Shown here piece after piece: positions 7,553 to 16,900 of a stretch of 37,008 bases of DNA (the stretch's first letter is position 1; each line of letters begins with the position of its first letter). Source of the DNA: Clostridia bacterium (GTDB taxonomy: Bacteria; Bacillota; Clostridia; Christensenellales; Borkfalkiaceae). A model generated the notes under the pieces. That model was not told the DNA's origin. It did no database searches and saw nothing but the letters and a program-made list of their open reading frames with translations. Where the stretch lies: the NCBI GenBank assembly GCA_017396365.1, contig JAFQMD010000009.1, positions 1-37,008 of the forward strand, read 5' to 3'. A program made the translations under genes and the position numbers.

Positions 7553-9220
7553 TTAAATTAAATTTACGCCTTGAATAAGTAGCATTGTAAAGCATGTAGA
7601 CCAGTTGTAATCGGTTATCGAATGAATGTGCACGCGGTAATCGGGAATTTGTGGTTGCTCGCCCTTTCTTTTTAAATTAAGTGGGCAAATCTTATTGTCC
7701 GCATCGTAAAATTCAAAGACGTTACCCGTTTTTTCGTACCATTTGTAAACTGCGCCAAGAGTTTTTTCTTTCAACTCGTTTGCAATATCGGTATATCCAT
7801 ACTTTAAAAGACCGAGCATTATAAAATAGTTTAGATTAAGCCAAGTGCAACCACGCCACATATCAATATCGTAAAACTCGCTGTCTTTTGGCATTGACGG
7901 TATTGCTGTTTGAGTCCAAAATCTATTTTCGTCTAACAAAACTTTTACCATTTTATCTGCTTGGCTTTGAGAACAAATACCTGCAAACATAGGTAAAAAC
8001 GAAGTAAAAGACGCAACTTTTGTAAGTTCACCGCCTAAAAGTCTATCATAATAAAGTCCGTCTTCTTCGCACCATAGTAAATCGTTTATCTTGTCTTTTA
8101 CCGATTCGTGAACGCCCATATAGAACGAACTTCTCTCTTTTTCACCTAGTTCGTCGTAGATAAAAGAAAGATATTTAGCGTCGTTGCAAAGATAGGTCGA
8201 AAAGTCTATGGCGTCCATATCAACGTCGAAGTCAAATCTTGGACAGTTATCGAGCCCCGACTCTCCGCATCTACAGTTTGTATAGTCGGGTTCTGTAAAC
8301 CACTCTAAAAGACCGTTTCCGTTTTTATCGCGGTTTTTCATCGTCCAAACCAAAAACTTGTCGATAATAGGCGCGCAATAAGATAAAAATTGCTTGTCTT
8401 TATCCTTTTGATATACGTTCCAAACGCCCCAAGCAATAACTTGCGGTTGGGTAATTTCGGAAATAAAACCTTCTTCACTCATCATATGGGCGATAAACCC
8501 GTCTTTATCTTGCATTGCTAAAACTGCTTTAATAGCGTCCTTTGCCATTTCCAAGTTATACTCTGCAAAAGTCATTCCGTGAAACACCGAGTCCCAAAGC
8601 CATAAAAACCTATGCGGAACTCTATCAGGCGTAGTCCACCTATAACTTATAGCCCCCTCTGGCGAGTGAACGTTTTCTTTATGAACTGAAAGACATTTAT
8701 AGTAGAGTCTTTCATACTTTTCGTCTTTGCATGGCGGAAGTTTTTCAAAATAAGAGTATCTGCTTTTTTTGAGTTGGTCTAAATCGCTATCCCCAGCGAT
8801 TTGCAAATTTTCGTCAGCGTAAGAAAAAGCAAAATAATACCACTCGTCTTTTTGCTCAGTTACAAGGAAAAAATCTTTGCCAAAATCGGCAGAAACTCTT
8901 TCTTTATTGCCTAAAACTTCTATTTTTGCTTGTTTTTCAGTTAAAACGACTGGTTTAACCCTACTCTTTCCTACGATATTTTTTCTATCTTTAAATGCGA
9001 TAAAAAAGTCGTCGCCGTCTAAAAAATCTCCTGTTACAGCCTTAAACTCAAGACTCTTTTCAAATGGAAATTTAAGGGTAACGGTCGAGTCAAAGTGAAA
9101 GCGGATAGTTATAGGCTCTGGCATAAACATGCCTACGAAATCGTCTTTTCTCGAAGTTTGTCCATCTAAACCACTAAAGCAAAATAATTGTCCGTAACTG
9201 TAAACGTTATGCATTTTCAT
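7553..9220 (-). CDS. GH63-like (alpha/alpha)6-barrel glycoside hydrolase
   Basis: 555 residues, no signal peptide, so cytoplasmic. An N-terminal beta-rich part (1-170) precedes an (alpha/alpha)6 barrel (180-555). Barrel signatures are FLWLWDSVFHGM, EITQPQVIAWGVWNVY, NGNGLLEWF, ESGLDNCPRFDFDVDMDAID, MWRGCTWLNLNYFIMLGL and the closing NWSTCFTMLLIQ. The pattern ESG-x-D-x-x-PR matches GH63 members of the mannosylglycerate hydrolase and YgjK type, where the Asp is the candidate catalytic acid. The substrate is an alpha-linked glucoside or mannoside, not resolvable here. Its ribosome site AGGTAG overlaps the stop of the GH37-like gene six bases upstream, so the two are coupled. It is the last gene of the operon. 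Confidence 0.8.
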   Translation of the reverse strand: MKMHNVYSYGQLFCFSGLDGQTSRKDDFVGMFMPEPITIRFHFDSTVTLKFPFEKSLEFKAVTGDFLDGDDFFIAFKDRKNIVGKSRVKPVVLTEKQAKIEVLGNKERVSADFGKDFFLVTEQKDEWYYFAFSYADENLQIAGDSDLDQLKKSRYSYFEKLPPCKDEKYERLYYKCLSVHKENVHSPEGAISYRWTTPDRVPHRFLWLWDSVFHGMTFAEYNLEMAKDAIKAVLAMQDKDGFIAHMMSEEGFISEITQPQVIAWGVWNVYQKDKDKQFLSYCAPIIDKFLVWTMKNRDKNGNGLLEWFTEPDYTNCRCGESGLDNCPRFDFDVDMDAIDFSTYLCNDAKYLSFIYDELGEKERSSFYMGVHESVKDKINDLLWCEEDGLYYDRLLGGELTKVASFTSFLPMFAGICSQSQADKMVKVLLDENRFWTQTAIPSMPKDSEFYDIDMWRGCTWLNLNYFIMLGLLKYGYTDIANELKEKTLGAVYKWYEKTGNVFEFYDADNKICPLNLKRKGEQPQIPDYRVHIHSITDYNWSTCFTMLLIQGVNLI

Positions 9221-9226
9221 AATTTT

Positions 9227-10429
9227 CTACCTCGTTACACTAGTAAAATATCTATAAACACCAGCCGTCCAACCAAGCATTTCTTGAGTTGGATATTCTA
9301 AATCTTTGGCTTCTCCGTTTTCGTCGTATCTTTCCCACAAAGTACCCGTACGGTCAAAAACGGAAGACAGCAAAACGGTGTAATTCACTCTAAGTTCTTC
9401 TGCTCGCTCTTTTAAACCGTAATTTAATAGCGCTTTATATGAAAAATATTGATGAGGAGCCCAAACAAACGGATACCCCCATTGATAATTATAACGCCCA
9501 ACGTCTTGACACGAAACGACGCCCGCTTTAGTTTTTAAAGTATCGTAAACTAAGCGGGCGTTGCCGTCTTCTTTTGCAATGCCGTAAAAATAAGGCATAA
9601 AACAAGCAACGCTTATTATATCGTTAGTTTTTTTGGTTTTGAAGTTATAATCACAATATACGCCTTTTTCTTTATTAAAACAGTATTTTTCAATAAGTAC
9701 AAGGCGTTTTTCCTTGCGTTCTTTATAATATTCGGCTAATTTTTTATCCCTATTATTAAAATACTCAAATAAAAAATTTTCTACTCCGTACAAGTGAGAG
9801 TTTAAATCTATTTGAACGTAGTCTAATGCGTTGTGGTTTTGATATCTCGGAGTATAATCTTCACCACTTTCAGCCTCTGCCACGAAATTTTTTGCAATAT
9901 CAATTTTTTCTTGTTTTGAAAGATTTTGATTCAATTCAACTCTCGTTGACACGTAATCAAAATATTCAAGCAAGTCATCGTCGTTAGCATTATATCCGTA
10001 CTGGTTTAGACCTATGGGAGTCATTCTTTTGGTCATCCAAAACTCGTACTCTTTTTGCAAACTTTTAACGGCGCTAAAAAGCCACTTTTCGTCTTTAGTT
10101 TGAGCGTAAATATCCTTTATCATAAGGCTTAAAAGCGGTGGTTGAGAACAAAATTTCGCCCCGTCGGCTCTCGTATAATTAGGTACGCAACCAAACTTCT
10201 CCAAGGCGTAAATCAAATTATCGACGTTTTCTCTCGCCCAATCGGTATGACCGTCCGCAATAAGTCCGATATTAGTAAAATACGTATCCCAGTAATATAA
10301 AACCCTAAACATTCCTTCATCGGATATGGACGGAGGAACAAACGGAAACGGCAAAGGAAAACCGTCCGCGCAAACGTTAGTTCTCGCCTTTGCCCATCCG
10401 TTTTTAATAAATACGTCTAAATTGTTCAT
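9227..10429 (-). CDS. GH37 (trehalase)-like glycoside hydrolase
   Basis: 400 residues, no signal peptide. It follows the trehalase (alpha/alpha)6 pattern: LYYWDTYFTNIGLI (44-57), AESGEDYTPRY with candidate acid Asp191, YQWGYPFVWAPHQYFSY, the candidate base Glu in LWERYDE, and GWTAGVYRYF near the end. At 400 residues it is shorter than a typical trehalase (about 500-550), with shorter N-terminal and loop regions. A relative acting on another alpha-linked disaccharide is therefore as likely as true trehalase. It lies five bases after the Gfo/Idh gene and six before the GH63-like gene. No good ribosome site precedes its ATG, which suggests translation by coupling. Confidence 0.75.
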   Translation of the reverse strand: MNNLDVFIKNGWAKARTNVCADGFPLPFPFVPPSISDEGMFRVLYYWDTYFTNIGLIADGHTDWARENVDNLIYALEKFGCVPNYTRADGAKFCSQPPLLSLMIKDIYAQTKDEKWLFSAVKSLQKEYEFWMTKRMTPIGLNQYGYNANDDDLLEYFDYVSTRVELNQNLSKQEKIDIAKNFVAEAESGEDYTPRYQNHNALDYVQIDLNSHLYGVENFLFEYFNNRDKKLAEYYKERKEKRLVLIEKYCFNKEKGVYCDYNFKTKKTNDIISVACFMPYFYGIAKEDGNARLVYDTLKTKAGVVSCQDVGRYNYQWGYPFVWAPHQYFSYKALLNYGLKERAEELRVNYTVLLSSVFDRTGTLWERYDENGEAKDLEYPTQEMLGWTAGVYRYFTSVTR

Positions 10430-10434
10430 TATAT

Positions 10435-11742
10435 TTACTTGTGAACTTTACAAGCCTGCCCTGTTTTTCTAGACTCTTCAGCCGCTAAGCCCATCAAATG
10501 ACTTTCAACCGACCTTTCAAGCGTCGTTTCAAGTTCATTTCCGCAAAGAGCGTTATAGAAATCTCTAACGAGCATAACGTCACCGCCACCGTGACCGAAA
10601 TCTTCTTTTACGGCGTCTCGCATAAGTTGTTTAACGCTTAACATTTCAGTTCCTTTTCCGTAGCGAGAAACTCTTATATAGTCGTTTTCTTCGTCCATTT
10701 CAATTTCACCCAAAGTTCCGTGGAAAGTCATCTTTCTACCGGGGAATTGAGTAAAACCGGTCATAGTGAGGTTTGCAACAATTCCGTTTGCAAACTTCAT
10801 AGAAACCGTTTGATAGTCCACTACGTCGTTATCGCAAGCAAATACGCACTTGCCGTAGTCGCTGTTTTCATAAGCGTTTCTAATAGATTCCGTCGTAATC
10901 GGACGAGAAAGATCAACTACGTTGAACGGCCAACCTTGTTTTCTTGCGTCGTCTTTATCCTTTGGAAGAGGCTCTATTCTATCAAAGTCAAATTCTCTCT
11001 TTGCAACGTATAATCTCTCTGCGCTATAAACGCATTCGTCTTTATATTTACAAGTTTGACAACGATCCGAAGCGCCTTTAGGTTGATTTTCCCTATTGAA
11101 AAAGACTACGTCGCCAAATGAGAAAACAGTTTCGCACTTTGACTCTGCATAATATTGCAAAAGGTCGAGGTCGTGACAGCATTTTGCCAAAATCATAGGC
11201 GAAGTTTGCTGTTCGCTATGCCAGTTACCCCTAACGAAACTGTGGGCAATATGCCAGTATGCAACTTGTTCAATCCAGTCTATACAAACCGTTTTGCCGA
11301 TTACTCCGCTATCTAAAAGTTCTTTGATTTTAACGAACGCAGGAGCGTAACGCAAAACGTGGCAAACTACGACTTTTCCACCGTATTTCTTTTGCGCGTC
11401 TAAAAGCCTATATAAATCTTCCTTTATCGGAGTTATAGGTTTTTCAAGTAAGACGTCGTATCCGAGTTCAAGCGCCCTAATACACATATCTACGTGGTCT
11501 CTGTCTTGAGTTGCAATAACCAAGGCATCCGAACGCTTTTCTTTTAAAAATTCTTCGGGTGATAAAAAGCAGTTTTCGTCTGAAACACCCCAAGCGCTTT
11601 TAGCAATTTCAATTTGCTTTGGATTGATATCGCAAAGGCAAGCAATTTTAAACTTGTCAGGAAGAAGATAAAAATTGTTTCCATAAGCCTCTCTTCCGCG
11701 CGAGCCACAACCAAGTATTGATACGGTAAAAATTTTATTCAT
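10435..11742 (-). CDS. Gfo/Idh/MocA family oxidoreductase with a Cys cluster
   Basis: 435 residues from the ATG at 11742, which has AAAGGAG six bases upstream; the ORF extends seven codons further but into the end of the rhamnosidase gene. The N-terminal Rossmann fold has GCGSRG (11-16) for NAD(P). EKP follows at 100-102 with the usual catalytic-region Lys101, and KCCHDLDLLQYY supplies the usual His. Around residues 227-236 the cluster C-x2-C-x5-C (CQTCKYKDEC) recalls a metal-binding or structural insert seen in some members of this family. Such enzymes oxidise or reduce sugar rings, and some cleave glycosides by a redox mechanism. Position between a rhamnosidase and two glycosidases suggests work on an imported sugar or glycoside. 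Confidence 0.85.
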   Translation of the reverse strand: MNKIFTVSILGCGSRGREAYGNNFYLLPDKFKIACLCDINPKQIEIAKSAWGVSDENCFLSPEEFLKEKRSDALVIATQDRDHVDMCIRALELGYDVLLEKPITPIKEDLYRLLDAQKKYGGKVVVCHVLRYAPAFVKIKELLDSGVIGKTVCIDWIEQVAYWHIAHSFVRGNWHSEQQTSPMILAKCCHDLDLLQYYAESKCETVFSFGDVVFFNRENQPKGASDRCQTCKYKDECVYSAERLYVAKREFDFDRIEPLPKDKDDARKQGWPFNVVDLSRPITTESIRNAYENSDYGKCVFACDNDVVDYQTVSMKFANGIVANLTMTGFTQFPGRKMTFHGTLGEIEMDEENDYIRVSRYGKGTEMLSVKQLMRDAVKEDFGHGGGDVMLVRDFYNALCGNELETTLERSVESHLMGLAAEESRKTGQACKVHK

Positions 11743-11752
11743 TTTTTCTCCT

Positions 11753-13897
11753 TTACTGTGCAATTATTATAATACAGTTGTTTGTTTTTTCAACTACCGT
11801 CGTTTTTTTGCCGTCTATTTTAATTTGAATATCGTCAATATTTTCGCATTCAACTTTTACGAAGAATTTACTCAATTCAAGTTTCCATTCAACAGCGACT
11901 TTGCCTTTTCTCGTCATACACTCACCTCTCGCGTAGTCGAGTTCGGCGCTAAGCGACGGACTAATGCAAACACCGCCGTCTTCTGAAAGTTTAACACCTA
12001 AAACGTGAGAGTAAAGCCACTCTACGCAAGAGCCTAAACTGTAATGGTTGAACGAGTTCATATTAGGCGTTTCAAAGCCGTTTTCTTGAGTATAACCGTT
12101 CCACCTTTCCCAAATGGTAGTTGCCCCTTGAGTTATGGTATAACCCCAAGACGGATAATTCGTCTGTTTAATAATTTTATACGCTAAATCGGTTTCCCCT
12201 ATCTCGCAAAGCGCGGGAAGAAGATGTTTTACACCGATAAAACCCGTAGTTAATTTATAATCGGCTCTTTCAATACTCTTTAAAAAACTTTTCTTAATCT
12301 CGTCCGCTAAAACGTAGCCGACCGAAAGAGAAAGCGCGTAAATCGTTTGAGAGTCGCCCTTTATTTTGCCGTTTGAAAAATAATTTTCTCTGAACGCATT
12401 TTTAGACTTTTGAAAAATATCAAAATATTTTTTCTCGTTTTCACCGTCTTTTAAAATGCCGTACATTTTACTGATTAAACTTGCCGAAAGCCCTAAAAAG
12501 CATTGACTTATTGCGCTTATATCGTCGTAACGGTTTACAGATAACCAATCTCCAAAAGGATTTTCGATATGAATTAAACCCGATTCGTCGCACTTGCTCA
12601 AATAATATTCTAAGTGCCTTACAGCAAAAGGTAAATTATCTTTTAAAATTTGTTCGTTGCCATAGTGTAGATAGTGATAATACGGTATTACGCAAATGGC
12701 ATCCGCCCACCCCGGTACGCCTGCCGTTGACTCAGAAACGGGGATAAAGAAGGGAACGAACGACGTTATTTTGCCATCTGGCAAGATATCGGTTTGAATA
12801 AGCCTTAAATAATTTGCAAAAAACTTGTCGCAATTACTGTTAAACATTGCTGTATTGCAAAATACTTGGGCGTCGCCCGTCCAACCGAGCCTTTCGTCTC
12901 TTTGCGGACAATCCATAGGAATTGAAATAAAGTTTCCTTTTTGCCCCCACAAGACGTTTTTATATATTTTATTGACAATTTCGTTAGAACACTCAAAATT
13001 GCCGTCGTAGTCGATTTCTTGTGATAAAACAACGCCTTTTACGTTTGAAATTTGAGTTTTTCCGTCTTTATATATTTCGACGTATCTAAAACCTTGAAAG
13101 GTAAAACGCGGTTCAAAAAGATCTTCCCCACCCGATAAATACGCGAAATTAGTAGCCCTAACCGAGCGTAAATTTTCGTAGTATAAAGAACCGTCACCGT
13201 TTAAAACTTCGGCGTGCTTTACGGTAACTTTCGCCCCCTTTTCGCCGTTTGCGGTAAAGGATACGAAACCTACCATGTTTTGATGAAAATCAAGCCTTAT
13301 GAGATTTTTATCTTGATAAATAATCGTTGGATACAATTCATCTATTCTCTTTATCGGCTCGTAATCGTATTTTTCAAAACGAATTTCTTTTTTAAGTTTT
13401 TTAGCAGGCGGAAGTTCACCGTATTTTCTTTGGTCAACGTAGTTAAAATCTATCTCTTCGCCGTCAAAAAAAGATGACGAAAGTATATTAGTTTTACCTA
13501 CTTTCCAACTGCCGTCGGTTTGCAAAGTACGGGTTTCGCCGTCGTAAAACTCAAAATCAAGCGTTGCAAATAAGGCGTTAGTATCGCCGTAAATTTCAGA
13601 TTTTTTTACGTATCCGAGCCTACCTGAATACCAACCGTCTGCAAGGGTTACTTCTAAAAGGTTGTCTTTTGTAATAAAGCCCGTCAAATCGTAATGGCAA
13701 AGGTTTACGTACTCGTTGTAGTTAGTCCAACCCGGCATAAAATAATCGCCGATATTAAAGCCGTTAATTCTAACTGAAAAAATACCGAGCGCGGAAATTT
13801 TTAAAAGGCATTTTTTAAGAGCCTTTTCCACTCTAAATTTTTTGTAAAAAATCGGTAAATGTCTATTCGGTTGTTTTGAATTGTCAGTTATCCACAT
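11753..13897 (-). CDS. GH78-type alpha-L-rhamnosidase
   Basis: 714 residues, no signal peptide, so cytoplasmic. N-terminal beta domains (1-300) include the sugar-binding jelly roll seen in GH78 (INGFNIGDYFMPGWTNYNEY, then VTLADGWYSGRLGY). The (alpha/alpha)6 barrel begins at about 300, with SIPMDCPQRDERLGWTGDAQ at about 327-346, which carries the family's Asp/Glu active-site residues. TTIWERWNG at about 590-600 holds the second catalytic Glu, and NSFNHYSLGSCVEWLY and a short beta domain close the protein. It releases terminal L-rhamnose. The gene follows the giant modular gene after 77 bp containing a stem-loop. No convincing Shine-Dalgarno precedes the ATG, so its level may be set by readthrough or processing. 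This is the clearest clue that the substrate contains rhamnose. Confidence 0.9.
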   Translation of the reverse strand: MWITDNSKQPNRHLPIFYKKFRVEKALKKCLLKISALGIFSVRINGFNIGDYFMPGWTNYNEYVNLCHYDLTGFITKDNLLEVTLADGWYSGRLGYVKKSEIYGDTNALFATLDFEFYDGETRTLQTDGSWKVGKTNILSSSFFDGEEIDFNYVDQRKYGELPPAKKLKKEIRFEKYDYEPIKRIDELYPTIIYQDKNLIRLDFHQNMVGFVSFTANGEKGAKVTVKHAEVLNGDGSLYYENLRSVRATNFAYLSGGEDLFEPRFTFQGFRYVEIYKDGKTQISNVKGVVLSQEIDYDGNFECSNEIVNKIYKNVLWGQKGNFISIPMDCPQRDERLGWTGDAQVFCNTAMFNSNCDKFFANYLRLIQTDILPDGKITSFVPFFIPVSESTAGVPGWADAICVIPYYHYLHYGNEQILKDNLPFAVRHLEYYLSKCDESGLIHIENPFGDWLSVNRYDDISAISQCFLGLSASLISKMYGILKDGENEKKYFDIFQKSKNAFRENYFSNGKIKGDSQTIYALSLSVGYVLADEIKKSFLKSIERADYKLTTGFIGVKHLLPALCEIGETDLAYKIIKQTNYPSWGYTITQGATTIWERWNGYTQENGFETPNMNSFNHYSLGSCVEWLYSHVLGVKLSEDGGVCISPSLSAELDYARGECMTRKGKVAVEWKLELSKFFVKVECENIDDIQIKIDGKKTTVVEKTNNCIIIIAQ

Positions 13898-13934
13898 AAT
13901 TTTTTTGCTTTTTAGTAAAGTTTTTTATTATTTT

Positions 13935-13960
13935 GGGAAAACACCAAAAGGTGTTTTCCC
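13935..13960 (-). other. intercistronic stem-loop between the giant gene and the rhamnosidase gene
   Basis: Perfect 11-bp stem GGGAAAACACC with a four-base loop. On the operon's sense strand it is followed by an A-rich stretch, not a U-tract, so it is not a normal terminator for these genes. It may block 3' exonucleases and stabilise the upstream message, or allow partial readthrough. Confidence 0.65.
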
Positions 13961-13974
13961 ATTTTTAAAAGTTT

Positions 13975-16900
13975 TTAGTTGTTGTAAGGAATTACGTAAA
14001 CAGCGTCTCCGTTATTTAACGTTGCGGTATATACGCCGTTTGTAAGCGCAACTTCCTTAGCAACTCCGTCAACGTAAACTAATACGTGAGTATAACCCGA
14101 GAACGTCATTTGAACCGTTTCAGCAGTGTTAGTCGCGTCTGGATCTAAAACGTTCATAGCCATATACATATAGTTGTCGTTTTCGTCGTCGTAAAGTTCG
14201 GTTACGAGCGCCGAACCCGTACTTACGCTAAACGAAGAGAGTTTTGCAAACGAACTACTAGTTGCTTTTGAAAGATAATCCGCGCTCGTCGAACCGTAAA
14301 CCTTACTTCCCTTATAATCGAACTGCATTATAGTAGGAGCAAACTTTTGGTCGTTTGCCATAATCTTTTGCATCCAGTAATAAAGTTCGGTTGGGTTGCC
14401 GTTGTAATCGACGAAAGACTTCCCGTCAACGTACGACTCAATACCCTCTGAATTGCTTTCACCTCTCGTATAGTAAGTGTAGTAAGCGAGTTGTTTTGCG
14501 CCAAAGCCGAGCAAGATATTGTTAAGCCATTTTGCGCCGTTTTCGGTTACTTCACGCTTGTGCTCCTCGCCTTTAGCATTGTTTTGGTGAGATTGAGTTA
14601 CGTGATAGAACTTAATTCCCTTATCCGACGCAGCCTTTGCAACTATTTGAAGACAATGGATATACGTATCGTGAATCTTTAAATTTCCGTTTTTGTCTTT
14701 ACGGAGCGGATAATCGTCGTACATTATAGAGTCTGGCTGCATTGCGTCTAAGAAATCGTTGATATATTGAGTATAACGAGTTACGCAGGCATCATATCTA
14801 TCTTTTAATCCAAGTCTATAAAGGAAATCATCCCAATCATGAGTTCCGCTTGACTCAGGATAGTAGTTGGTATAAACGGTTTCGGTAAAGTTAAGCGGGT
14901 TAAGGTTGTACTGAATAAATAAGTTAAATCCGTATTTTTGATTTACTCTCTTTATTGAGTTATAAACTGCAGAATAAGCCGAAAGACAAGCGTACTTAGG
15001 CTCGTCGCCGAGTTGAATTCCGTAAACGCCCGGATACGAAGCGTAATCTTTTACGCATTCATAAATATATGCGTCTAACTCGTCGTTGTTTGCATAAGCT
15101 AAGCCACTACCTACGATAGCACTTTCTTGTAAACTTAAATGTAAAATTCTACTGTCTTGTACAATCGTCTTGTGAATACCTACCTTAGCCAAATCGTCGA
15201 TAAGCGCTTTAACGTTAGGGATAGAGTCGGGACCGTTTACGTAAACGGAATTTTGTGGGAAGTAGATGGTCATACCTGCTTCGCCGTAAAGACTATATTG
15301 CTTAAGGTTTGCTAAGTTTTTACCAACGTAATACTTTTCGCCGTCTATTTCGTAATAACCGTTGCTATAACTGCTGTAAGCGTAGAAATCAAATTGATCG
15401 GTATAGCCAGAATAGTCTGGAGCGTTTGAGGTAGGAGGAACGAATTCTCCGCCTTGGTCTGAAGGAATAACTTCGCTTATAAGGTCTTCTAAATTCGTAT
15501 CTTCGTAAACTCCGTAGAGTTTGTCGATAGTACACTCACCGTAGAATTTACCGTATAATACGATTGAACCAACGAGATCGTCTAAGGTCATACTACCAAC
15601 TGCAGGGTCTGTTCCAGTATAGTGAGCCCAAGACTCTTGATAAGTCTTTTCTACCTCTTCACCGTCAGTTAAGTTGTAAAGGTAGAAATTTAATACGAAC
15701 GTAGTACCATTTCCGCCCCTTGAGATACCCATAATAATTCTATACTTAGTTCCATCTACAAGATTTGCCCTTGCAAGTTTAGATTCAAAGTCATTAAGCA
15801 TATTTCCGCCGTAAGGAGCGGCAGCGCCTTTATAATATGCGCCGAAAGGACCTGAAACGCCGACTTTGGTGTTATTTGATTGAGCAGTACCTATGGTATT
15901 ATTCCAGAAAGTAATACCACTTGCTACTACTACGCCTTGCTTGCCTTCACTATAATACATAGACGTATCGTAATCGTAGTTTTCAGCAAAGAACATAACT
16001 TCGGGCATATTCTTACCAGTAAAGTCGAATACTATAAAGTCACCGAGACCATACTCGCCGTCAATAGCATAGTATGATTGAGTAACAAAACCGTTAGCGC
16101 TAGCATTTTGACCTATCGTGTAATTTGCGTCATTGCCGATATTTCCGTCGCCTAAAATTATAGAATCACCACTTGTGGTTACACCGTTTGCCGTTACGCC
16201 ATCTCTTACAACGGCGTTGAACTTTGCCGTATAAACGGTGTCGCCTGAAACGATTGAAATTTGTTTATCCCAACCTGCAAAAGTATATTCGTAAACGCTA
16301 TCGGGCGCTTTTTGTGGTTCTGCGCCTTTATATACGGGATACGAACCGTAAACAAGTTTTTCTTGTTGGTAAACCGTTCCTTGATCGTCTTGGAAAGTAA
16401 CGGTACGCTTAACGCCACTAAGACCGGCTGCAACTGTTGAAATATCGGTGTTTTCAAACACGCCGTGAACTTTGTCAAGAGTAAGCGTAGCGCCGAATTT
16501 ACCGTATAATACGATTGAGCCTACGAGATCGTTTAAGGTCATATTGTTAACTGTAGAGTTACTACCATCAAAGAAATTGTAAGACTCTAACGTGCTTTGT
16601 TCAACAATCTCTTGTGTATCAAGATTATATAAATACCAATGTAACGTTACACCATTTGCACCGTGTCCACTTCCACCTACAAATCCCATTATTACTCTGT
16701 AATGAGTTTCGTCAACAAGATTTGCCCTTCCAAGAGCAGATACTCTCTCTTTACTTCCTTCATACAAGAAATTTTTATGCTTCGCGGTGTCTTCAATCAT
16801 ATGCGAGTAGCCGTAACTTATTATAGTTCCGTTACCGTTTACACCTGAACTTAATTCTCCTTTCCAAGTAGTAATACCCGTTACAACAACTATGCCTTGC

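Noticed and set aside
9227..10429. Calling the GH37-like gene treA or treF
   Set aside because: The signatures are trehalase-like, but the protein is about 100-150 residues short and the locus points to another glycan, so substrate and symbol cannot be supported.
13935..13960. Reading this hairpin as the terminator of the giant gene
   Set aside because: On the sense strand the stem is followed by an A-rich stretch without a T-run, and the rhamnosidase gene beyond it has no promoter of its own that I can see.
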